This document shows positions 6,578 through 12,104 of a DNA stretch of 12,969 nucleotides, piece after piece. The notes beneath the pieces are model-generated. The model ran no database searches, was not told the DNA's origin, and worked only from the letters and a program-made list of their open reading frames with translations. Origin of the DNA: JASEJA01 sp038872535 (GTDB lineage Archaea > Thermoproteota > Bathyarchaeia > Bathyarchaeales > Bathycorpusculaceae). The position numbers were made by a program, and so were the translations under genes. Positions within the stretch are counted from its first letter, which is position 1; each line of letters starts with the position of its first letter. The DNA lies in NCBI GenBank assembly GCA_038872535.1, contig JAVZJY010000037.1:1-12969 (forward strand). The letters are read 5' to 3'.

Positions 6578-6771
6578 CTTGCCTCACGTTCCGCCCTCTG
6601 CTTTTCTTCCTCCATTTGATGGTCTAACTCGTTGAGGATGACGATGAATTGTTGGACAGTTTTTGCTGGCTGTTTGGCGAGTTGCCTTGGTGTCCACCCG
6701 AACTCTTTGCAGAGCCTAAACTCTGTGAGGGTTGTGTTTGGCTTTTGGCGTCTGATGGCTCTGATAAAAAA
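6562..6771 (-). CDS. Tail assembly chaperone -1 frame extension (gpT-like domain)
   Basis: A 69-codon frame, -1 relative to the chaperone, opens after a TGA at 6781-6783 and ends with TGA at 6562-6564. It has no ATG, GTG or TTG until codon 53, so it cannot be started independently at its beginning. Its sequence is well-formed: LTEFRLCKEFGWTPRQLAK, then TVQQFIVILNELDHQMEEEK, then EREARWRLK. This resembles the second domain of lambda-type tail chaperones, with the conserved 'GW(T/S)P.QL' and a following helix. Joined at the slippery heptamer it gives a product of 109 + 69 = 178 residues. The end overlaps the start of the gp10-like gene by sixteen bases. I am confident of the reading frame; expression by frameshifting is inferred from the motif. 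Confidence 0.8.
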   Translation of the reverse strand, partial: FFIRAIRRQKPNTTLTEFRLCKEFGWTPRQLAKQPAKTVQQFIVILNELDHQMEEEKQRAEREARWRLK

Positions 6772-7097
6772 GCCGTCTCCTCAACGCTAATGCTGTTAAG
6801 CCTGTTCACTATTTGGCTGAAAAGTTCGCCCAAGCCTATTGGAACGCCGTTTTCTTCGCTGAGCAGCTTCTCCAATGTTATGGGCTTGTTTGGCGGCTGC
6901 TCCTTAAGTGAAGCCATTATTGTTTCTGCTTGGATAGCCACATAATCGCTTGCGATAACTTGCCCAGTGTGTTGGCTATATTGTGTGTATTTTTGGATTA
7001 TACGGTTGCGTTTAGCCCATGATATTTCGCTAAAAACATAACGCCCAGAGTATTCCTTGCCAAATTCTTCGCCTATTATAACCTTTTCTGTTCGCAT
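6624..7097 (-). CDS. Tail assembly chaperone, zero-frame product (gpG-like)
   Basis: A 157-residue protein directly after the tail tube gene (TGATG overlap at 7095-7099) and before the tape measure, the slot of the gpG-type tail assembly chaperone. The first 105 residues form a compact globular part (EEFGKEYSGRYVFSEISWAK ... LGELFSQIVNRL). The last 45 residues (from PSDAKSQTQPSQ) are low-complexity Ser, Gln and Asn, ending SSSSSTS. That composition is explained by a second protein encoded in the -1 frame over the same bases (see 6562-6771). The family makes this short form together with a frameshifted long form, in a fixed ratio needed to load the tape measure. Confidence 0.7.
   Translation of the reverse strand: MRTEKVIIGEEFGKEYSGRYVFSEISWAKRNRIIQKYTQYSQHTGQVIASDYVAIQAETIMASLKEQPPNKPITLEKLLSEENGVPIGLGELFSQIVNRLNSISVEETAFLSEPSDAKSQTQPSQSLGSAKSSGGHQGNSPNSQQKLSNNSSSSSTS
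6710..6771 (-). promoter_or_regulatory. Programmed -1 ribosomal frameshift site (T_TTT_TTA) and possible stem
   Basis: On the minus strand 6771-6765 reads TTTTTTA, with zero-frame codons gcT TTT TTA, the classical X_XXY_YYZ slippery heptamer. One base later CAGAGCC (6763-6757) is a perfect seven-base complement of GGCTCTG (6716-6710), separated by a 40-base loop. An alternative local hairpin CAGAG-TTTAGG-CTCTG uses the same 3' arm. The one-base spacer is shorter than the usual five to nine, so the stem as a stimulator is uncertain; the heptamer itself is canonical. Confidence 0.75.
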
Positions 7098-7960
7098 CAG
7101 CTTATCACCACATCCCTCGCGACAAAAGATGCCTTGAGGCTGACAAGGTCTTCAATTTTTGTCGGTGTGCTCACGTTCTCCCATTTGCAATATTTGAATA
7201 GGGCGCTGTTTGTTCCGCCTAAACCAAATTTTAAGCTGAATTCGCCGTCGTTTACCACATCGTCATATTCTTGTTTACTTTCAAACTCGAAAATTAACTC
7301 CCCAGTTAAGTTGCGGTGGCGGGCTGGCAGAAACTTGAGGATTTCGCCGTTTGTTGAGCGGATTACGGGCACTTGTTTTAAGTTGTTTTCTATAGAGAAT
7401 TTCCATTCTGTTATGCGCTCTACTGCAGTTAAGCCTGAACCGTCTGCTGCTCCACGTTGGACAAAACTTTCATAGTATGGAACAACACCAGCATAATCCG
7501 CATATGTGGCCCCACTTATCTTTGAATTTCCAACAATCACATTTTGTCCAATAAGCTCCATAGTTGCCTTAACAACATCTTCGACACCGCATTCTACAAC
7601 AGCCTTATCCATTCTGCACCCTTTAAGGAGCAGGTCAATGATTCCAGAAGGCTTTTCATAAAATATTTCAATACTTAAGGAGTTCAACGTAGCTATGTGC
7701 TGTAGAAAGTTTATTGGAGCATCGCTTGGCAGCGGATAAACAATTTTTAAGCCAGCATCTCTCAAGCCCTTTTTAACTGCTTGTAAATCTCGGCTTCCAA
7801 CTCCGCGAACCTTAATCAAACTTGGATTCAAAATTGGTTCAACGCTTTCAGCTTTTAAGCCAAGCATCGAAGGGTTTGATGGTGTTTCGCCATAGTTGGT
7901 TTCTTCCACGTAATAGATTTTTGCTTCATGCGCTCCAAATGGCATACTCATTCTTTTCAT
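7097..7960 (-). CDS. Major tail tube protein
   Basis: A 287-residue protein with the length and strand-rich make-up of siphovirus tail tube proteins. The N-terminus (GAHEAKIYYVEETNYGETP) has the 'E...YG.TP' phrase common in tail tube families. Residues about 40-140 carry strands such as LKIVYPLPSD and a helix around FLQHIATLN. The second half (EWKFSIENNL, LTGELIFEFESK, EFSLKFGLGG) ends DLVSLKASFVARDVVIS, a long closing strand. It overlaps the tail terminator gene by four bases and sits immediately before the chaperone, as expected for the tube. No sheath gene accompanies it, so the tail would be non-contractile. The identification is from context and pattern rather than a specific motif. Confidence 0.65.
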   Translation of the reverse strand: MKRMSMPFGAHEAKIYYVEETNYGETPSNPSMLGLKAESVEPILNPSLIKVRGVGSRDLQAVKKGLRDAGLKIVYPLPSDAPINFLQHIATLNSLSIEIFYEKPSGIIDLLLKGCRMDKAVVECGVEDVVKATMELIGQNVIVGNSKISGATYADYAGVVPYYESFVQRGAADGSGLTAVERITEWKFSIENNLKQVPVIRSTNGEILKFLPARHRNLTGELIFEFESKQEYDDVVNDGEFSLKFGLGGTNSALFKYCKWENVSTPTKIEDLVSLKASFVARDVVIS

Positions 7961-8922
7961 TCCTCCATTATTTCTGAAACATTTTCAAAAGACCATGACT
8001 TCACGATGAATTCGGTGCGCAATAAGAAGGGTTTAACTCGCACTTCATCCGCATCCCGAAAACTCATAATGTCCACATGCGTTATACCATTAACAGTAAA
8101 CTCAACCTTAACATAATCGCAGTAAAGAATAGCTTGCGCTGCGCCGTTGCTTGGAAAACTTGTTTTGGCAAGCAAATACGCATAGCCGTCTGAATCAACA
8201 TAATTCGGCAGGGCAGACGTCAAACTTATCGTTAAAATTTCATCACTTTCTCCGCTGCCAGAAACAGCATTCTCCCAAGCGCTTGCCACATGATTCCAAA
8301 CCTTAATTGTAACGCCATTTCCAGCTGGAGCAAAGCCGTATCCTTCAAACTTCAAAATCATCTGTTTAAGAACGTTTTCTTCGGCGTCGATTTTAAAGCG
8401 GAAAAGCATGAAGGCAAATTTTCCACCCTCTAAAACTGATTTGCTGAATCGGTTGTCGTCGCTATACCAGATTTTCTGGTATTCCCCATCGGTGAACTCT
8501 CTCCAGCCATAATCGTTAGGTGACAATTCATTCGCCGAAGCGCAGTGATAGGCTTTATGGGTTGCGGAAGCTATGCCGACGCCGCAAAAACTGTAATCCG
8601 CATGGTTTGGCGTGGTGCGTTTTCCATGAATGACACGGTTAATTTCGCTGCGCATCTTTTCGCGAATGCTTCTATCAAAAGCCCAAGCATTAACACGCAT
8701 AAACAAGCAGAGACGCCTAAGGCTTCCATCAAAACTTAGCTTGTCGTCCTCGCCCCTATCAAGCCCAACAGTTATTTGTCCATCAAAGCTTTTCAGAAGT
8801 TCACGGTCTAACCATTCTTGCCCAACGTGGATGTTGGCTAATGCGCCGTCATCTTTAACGACTGCTAAATATCTTTTAAGCAATCGAATAAGCGTTAAAA
8901 CAGGATTCTCCATAGCCGTCAT
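7957..8922 (-). CDS. Tail terminator-like protein with large inserted beta-sandwich
   Basis: A 321-residue protein. Residues about 6-105 (VLTLIRLLKRYLAVVKDDGA ... LCLFMRVNAWAFD, then REKMRSEINRVIHG) and the final strands (PFLLRTEFIVKSWSFE, about 298-313) resemble the two halves of a tail terminator or minor tail fold. Between them, about 120-277, lies an extra module with alternating strands (KFAFMLFRFKID, VTIKVWNHVASAWENAV, EILTISL, AILYCDYVKVEF) like a galactose-binding or jelly-roll domain. The order head closure, then this protein, then tail tube is where a tail terminator belongs. The gene overlaps both neighbours by four bases. The terminator call is moderate; the insert is clear as an extra block, but its ligand is unknown. 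Confidence 0.55.
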   Translation of the reverse strand: MTAMENPVLTLIRLLKRYLAVVKDDGALANIHVGQEWLDRELLKSFDGQITVGLDRGEDDKLSFDGSLRRLCLFMRVNAWAFDRSIREKMRSEINRVIHGKRTTPNHADYSFCGVGIASATHKAYHCASANELSPNDYGWREFTDGEYQKIWYSDDNRFSKSVLEGGKFAFMLFRFKIDAEENVLKQMILKFEGYGFAPAGNGVTIKVWNHVASAWENAVSGSGESDEILTISLTSALPNYVDSDGYAYLLAKTSFPSNGAAQAILYCDYVKVEFTVNGITHVDIMSFRDADEVRVKPFLLRTEFIVKSWSFENVSEIMEE

Positions 8923-10307
8923 TGCGTGATAAGCCTCCTACAAGTTGCTTGATAATATGCTGGTTCGCCCATCCAACGGTAGACCTTAACTGGACCAACT
9001 TCAAAGTCAATGCCGCCGCGCCTAATCTTGTCGCGGGTTCTGATGGGCAGAAAAGTTTGAATGATGATGTAGTCTGTTATTGCATAGCCTGGCTCGATAA
9101 CGATTTCTGTTGGAGTTTCAACCCTGACCATGGCTTTAAGATTAATTTCTTCACCATAAGAAACGGTTTCACTGGCTTCAATGAGTGGGTATAGAGTTAT
9201 GTTTTCGCCGAACTTTTCCAAAATAGCCTTAAAAGGAGCATGCTTAGGCATATAACGCAGAAGCAGTAACCCAAGCCAAGAAACCGTTATGATACTCTGC
9301 CTATTCTCAACGTGACTCCAATCTTTGAATTTGACTCCCCAAAACATGAAATCAGAATGATGCCCATCCAAAATCTGAACACTCAACTCAAGGCTTGGCT
9401 TATCTTTTGCTGCGCGAATGTCATGCAAGATGCCGCATGTAACGCTATCATAGTAGTCGCATGCAGCCTTCCGCCTAACAACGTCTATGTAGCCCGCCCA
9501 ACAAACGCTTGGATTGTATCCAGCATAATCGGCGCTTGGTCCAATGGCGTTTAAAGTTTCATAAACCCTTTGAACTGTTTGGCTCCAGCCCTCATAAGCA
9601 TAAAGTCCCAATAGTGCATAGGCAAAACAGTCGTCGTAAATCTGGCTTTCTTCTGCGCCCACCCTACGCCATGCATTGTCTGAAGGTTCATAGTATAGCC
9701 AAAGGTTTTCGAAACCACTTCGCAGAAAATCCACAAGTTTAACCATGATTTCTTGATAGATGTTGGCTTTATCATTGTCGTAGGTTTCAGCGAGCATTTT
9801 CAAGCCCAAAAGTCCATAAAGGCATTCAATGTCCATCTGCAGAAGCCAATCACCATTAACAGTAACAGCCCTTGCAAAACCGCCGTAACCTTGCCTATCC
9901 TGCATTGTCTTTAAGAAAGTGGAACCCGCAAGCTTGGCAGAATTCAAATAATCAGTTTTATTCTTAAGCCTATAAGCCTTCAAAAGTGAAGGAATAGTGC
10001 GGCAAGCATCTATGGCATAATAGTAATCGCTTGTTTCGCTGCTTCTGAAACCGCCATAAGCTTGTTTAGCGTCATCAATGCATTGCTGGGTTAAAATCCA
10101 ATCAGCCAAAGAAACAATCTTATCATAAATCTCAGTCTTCTTGGCTGCGCAGCGACCGTCAGAATAGGCTTCGCAAAGGAAGTCTATGGCGAAAGCGGCT
10201 GCTGCAACCCCACGCTCGCCAATAACGCCGGAATCTGGCACATAATAAAAGTATGGCGCATTATCCAAAACAAACTGAAGATAAGCACTTAACGCATTAT
10301 CGAACAT
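8919..10307 (-). CDS. Head-closure protein fused to an alpha/alpha-barrel domain
   Basis: A 462-residue protein. Residues about 1-355 are helical repeats with Tyr-Gly-Gly turns (KQAYGGFRSS, RQGYGGFARA), paired with helices such as DACRTIPSLLKAYRLKN and MDIECLYGLLGLKMLAET. This looks like an (alpha/alpha)6 toroid, as in glycosidases, epimerases and terpenoid cyclase-like enzymes. No definite catalytic residue set can be assigned. Residues about 361-462 (FGENITLYPLIEAS, then GYAITDYIIIQTFLPIRT, then RDKIRRGGIDFEVGPVKVY, ending YYQATCRRL) resemble the small beta-barrel head-closure or joining protein that follows the connector in siphoviruses. The start directly follows the connector stop. The fusion is unusual; the C-terminal assignment rests on pattern and position. 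Confidence 0.6.
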   Translation of the reverse strand: MFDNALSAYLQFVLDNAPYFYYVPDSGVIGERGVAAAAFAIDFLCEAYSDGRCAAKKTEIYDKIVSLADWILTQQCIDDAKQAYGGFRSSETSDYYYAIDACRTIPSLLKAYRLKNKTDYLNSAKLAGSTFLKTMQDRQGYGGFARAVTVNGDWLLQMDIECLYGLLGLKMLAETYDNDKANIYQEIMVKLVDFLRSGFENLWLYYEPSDNAWRRVGAEESQIYDDCFAYALLGLYAYEGWSQTVQRVYETLNAIGPSADYAGYNPSVCWAGYIDVVRRKAACDYYDSVTCGILHDIRAAKDKPSLELSVQILDGHHSDFMFWGVKFKDWSHVENRQSIITVSWLGLLLLRYMPKHAPFKAILEKFGENITLYPLIEASETVSYGEEINLKAMVRVETPTEIVIEPGYAITDYIIIQTFLPIRTRDKIRRGGIDFEVGPVKVYRWMGEPAYYQATCRRLITQ

Positions 10308-10670
10308 TTAGGCATACCCCACATGAGGCTCTTTTAAGCCTTGAAGAATCCTTTCAAGCTCACTTTGCAAAACATCCAAGGGCGGAGCCTTGCTTAACAC
10401 GCTTATGTTTTGGTCTCCGAGGCTGAAGCTTAAGCCAACCGCTGAGCCGCCAGTCAAATAGCAAATGGCATAAACAGCAGCCAAAACCGTTATGAACTCC
10501 TTTTCCGCGTCAGAGCAATCCTCATAGTCAATTTCTCTTCCAAGCTCAAGCTCCAAAGTAACCTCAGCCCTCTTAATCATCTTAAAAACCTTAGCGTCTG
10601 GAACATCAGCCGAACTGAGATTCAGCACGTCGCGGACATCATCTGGCGTTACAGTTGCCAAACACCTCAA
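10308..10670 (-). CDS. Head-tail connector (gp6/gp15-like)
   Basis: A 117-120 residue helical protein and the first gene of the tail operon. The opening TVTPDDVRDVLNLSSADVPD followed by helix KVFKMIKRAEVTLELELG is the standard start of the HK97 gp6-like adaptor family. The later helix EKEFITVLAAVYAICYLTGG and C-terminal helix LDVLQSELERILQGL agree with it. In known siphoviruses twelve copies sit between portal and head-closure protein. The TTG at 10670 starts the longest frame. A TTG at 10661 has GAGG ten bases upstream and gives the commoner start MATVTPDD, so it may be the real one. A portal gene would normally be upstream, but none is present in this window. Confidence 0.7.
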   Translation of the reverse strand: MRCLATVTPDDVRDVLNLSSADVPDAKVFKMIKRAEVTLELELGREIDYEDCSDAEKEFITVLAAVYAICYLTGGSAVGLSFSLGDQNISVLSKAPPLDVLQSELERILQGLKEPHVGYA

Positions 10671-10696
10671 ACCTCAAACAGAAAATGTAAAGAAGC

Positions 10697-10706
10697 AAAA
10701 TTTAAA
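10697..10706 (-). promoter_or_regulatory. Candidate archaeal TATA box for the tail operon
   Basis: On the minus strand TTTAAATTTT lies about 27-36 bases before the TTG at 10670, preceded by the A-rich GTGAAAA as a possible BRE. Transcription from about 25 bases downstream would give a very short leader containing the GAGG at 10675-10672. This fits initiation of the operon here, after the terminator of the upstream gene. No experimental support. Confidence 0.35.
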
Positions 10707-10719
10707 CAATTTTCACGAT

Positions 10720-10758
10720 AAAAAAGCATGTTTTTTGTCTATTTTTGAAAAAATGCTT
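10720..10758 (-). terminator. Stem-loop terminator after the phospholipase gene
   Basis: On the minus strand AAGCATTTTTT (10758-10748) pairs with AAAAAACATGCTT (10736-10724) with one bulge, and six T follow at 10725-10720. The stem overlaps the last codons of the phospholipase gene (stop at 10757-10759). The plus strand also carries T-runs here. It isolates the phospholipase gene from the tail operon. Confidence 0.55.
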
Positions 10759-11659
10759 AATTCATATGTTTTTTAGAATAATAGTTTTTGGAGATGACGA
10801 CAGCAGCAGCGATGATTATTAGGATTGTCAACATCAGCAGTGTTGGATTTGGTCCGTATTCTGGAATCACTTCTTTAATGTAGAAAGTGTGTAAAACATC
10901 TGCCAGTAGGTTCACTGCTAAGTTAAGTGATTCTCCGCATCTGTTTCTAAATGTTTGATTGTTCCAGTCATAGTTTTGGTTCATCCAAACGCATGTTAGG
11001 TTTCCATCCACATCGAAGGTTGTATCATAAGCAAGCATCAGCGTGGCGTTATAAGCGGAAATTTCGGTTAATTCGCCGTCAAATGATAAGAAACTGTTGA
11101 ATTCGTCAGTGTAACTGTTTGTTCGTGTATTAACGTAATTTTCGTAACTGCTATGGAGGGTTTTGTTTTCGCTTCCCCAATCAGTTTCACTACCCATGAC
11201 ATGGGCAAAAACTGCGACATCAGCAATGTAATGGCTCATAACGCCAAGCCTTTTAGCCGCATTAACCACATCACCAGCCTTTACAAAAGCAACAGCAGCC
11301 TCATATTCTTCCTCAGCCCTAACGGCAGCATCATCCTCCTGCAAAGAACTGTTAGCAAAATAGTAAACGTGATGCTTACCCGTATCGCCTATTCCATCTG
11401 GAGCTTGACTGTTGTCGGGCAATTCTGTGCCATACAAATAAACTGCAAGGTTGTCAAGGATGAACTGTTTCTCTTCCAATGGCAAATAGTCTAAAGCGTG
11501 TTCTGCAATCCAATCATGTGTTCCATAATCGGGATTAGAAGGGTCATCGCTGTAACCGCCGTTACTCCACCCGAAAACCACGGTAAAGTTGACAGTTGTC
11601 ACTGTTAATCCGCTCAGGAAAGTGCATATCAAAAAAAGAACAATGCACTTTTTTATCAT
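10757..11659 (-). CDS. Surface-anchored zinc-dependent phospholipase C homologue
   Basis: A 300-residue protein of the bacterial zinc phospholipase C / S1-P1 nuclease superfamily. A signal peptide (residues 1-30, MIKKCIVLFLICTF ... VVFG) precedes Trp31, which would become the new N-terminus and a zinc ligand, as in Bacillus cereus PLC. The other ligands fit with the same spacing: His48, Asp82, His96, His143, Asp147, His153, His169 and Glu173. The core phrase is MSHYIADVAVFAHVMG. The C-terminus has IPEYGPN, then a membrane span TLLMLTILIIIAAAVVI and a basic tail, so the enzyme would be held on the outer face of the cell membrane. The substrate in an archaeal ether-lipid membrane is unknown. 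A TATA-like TTTTTAA lies about 30 bases before the ATG and no strong ribosome binding site is seen, suggesting a leaderless message. I see no direct link to the tail genes. Confidence 0.8.
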   Translation of the reverse strand: MIKKCIVLFLICTFLSGLTVTTVNFTVVFGWSNGGYSDDPSNPDYGTHDWIAEHALDYLPLEEKQFILDNLAVYLYGTELPDNSQAPDGIGDTGKHHVYYFANSSLQEDDAAVRAEEEYEAAVAFVKAGDVVNAAKRLGVMSHYIADVAVFAHVMGSETDWGSENKTLHSSYENYVNTRTNSYTDEFNSFLSFDGELTEISAYNATLMLAYDTTFDVDGNLTCVWMNQNYDWNNQTFRNRCGESLNLAVNLLADVLHTFYIKEVIPEYGPNPTLLMLTILIIIAAAVVISKNYYSKKHMN

Positions 11660-11683
11660 AATGCTCTGTAATCATATTGTTAA

Positions 11684-11692
11684 TGTCAAGTT
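11684..11692 (-). promoter_or_regulatory. Candidate TATA box for the phospholipase gene
   Basis: The minus strand has TTTTTAAC in this stretch, within a longer AT-rich run (TAAATTTTTAAC), about 25-33 bases before the ATG at 11659. That spacing would place the transcription start at or next to the start codon, as for leaderless archaeal messages. Weak evidence by itself. Confidence 0.3.
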
Positions 11693-11810
11693 AAAAATTT
11701 ACTTGGATTAACTTATGGCATCAAATGCTTTAAAGTCTTTTAACAGAATAGGCTTTAAACGCAGCATTGCTTGTGCTTTCATTAGAGAATAAGGTTTAAT
11801 AATGCCCATA

Positions 11811-11837
11811 CTAACCACTTCTGTTCAAAATGGTTAG
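11811..11837 (+). repeat. Inverted repeat before the 70-residue gene, possible operator
   Basis: CTAACCA (11811-11817) and TGGTTAG (11831-11837) are a perfect seven-base inverted repeat with a 13-base spacer, ending 14 bases before the ATG at 11852. A TTTAATAA box at about 11794-11801 would put the transcription start inside the repeat, so it sits where a repressor could act. It may equally be an RNA hairpin in the leader. Confidence 0.4.
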
Positions 11838-11851
11838 CGGAGTGAGAAGGT

Positions 11852-12064
11852 ATGGTTAATGAGGGAAAAGGACGCTTGTTCAGAAGAAAAGACGGCAAAT
11901 ACTTGATTTATTTACCGCTTGATTTAGCCCAAGACAGCATGTTTCCATTCAAAGATTATAAGAAAACAAAGAGGGGCACGGATTCCATAGCTGTTAAAGT
12001 GAGTTTCAAGCTTGGAGACGACAAACTCATCATTGAAAAGTGGCAAGAACCAAAACAACAATAA
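11852..12064 (+). CDS. Small conserved-type hypothetical protein
   Basis: A 70-residue basic protein with a good ribosome binding site (GGAGTGAGAAGG just upstream of ATG). The sequence alternates strands and turns: KGRLFRRKDGKYLIYLPLDL, then MFPFKDYKKTK, then SIAVKVSFKLGDDKLIIEKW. It resembles a small beta-barrel or swapped-hairpin fold, and I recall similar short proteins in uncultured Thermoproteota genomes, but I cannot name a family or function. It is the only intact plus-strand gene in the right half and is convergent with the surface protein gene downstream. The inverted repeat before it suggests its own regulation. Confidence 0.6.
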   Translation: MVNEGKGRLFRRKDGKYLIYLPLDLAQDSMFPFKDYKKTKRGTDSIAVKVSFKLGDDKLIIEKWQEPKQQ

Positions 12065-12073
12065 AATAAAAAA
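12062..12073 (-). terminator. T-rich terminator after the surface protein gene
   Basis: On the minus strand the region after the stop at 12105 reaches TTTTTTATTTTAT at about 12062-12073, the kind of oligo-T tract that ends archaeal transcription. It overlaps the end of the convergent plus-strand gene. No strong stem accompanies it. Confidence 0.35.
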
Positions 12074-12104
12074 TTGGATGCTTTGCCGTCTATTTAGTTC
12101 GCCA

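Noticed and set aside
6649..6945. Plus-strand frame of 98 codons opposite the tail chaperone
   Set aside because: It is a shadow of the two overlapping minus-strand frames, which explain the openness; no recognisable domain.
7134..7475. Plus-strand frame of 113 codons opposite the tail tube gene
   Set aside because: No family pattern, and it lies fully within a well-supported minus-strand gene.
9551..9775. Minus-strand frame of 74 codons inside the head-closure fusion gene
   Set aside because: It is another frame of the same strand within the 462-residue gene, with no start context or domain.
1517..10670. Contractile tailocin or extracellular injection system
   Set aside because: No sheath, baseplate wedge or AAA+ ATPase gene is seen; connector, head-closure and gp10-like genes fit a siphovirus-like virion.
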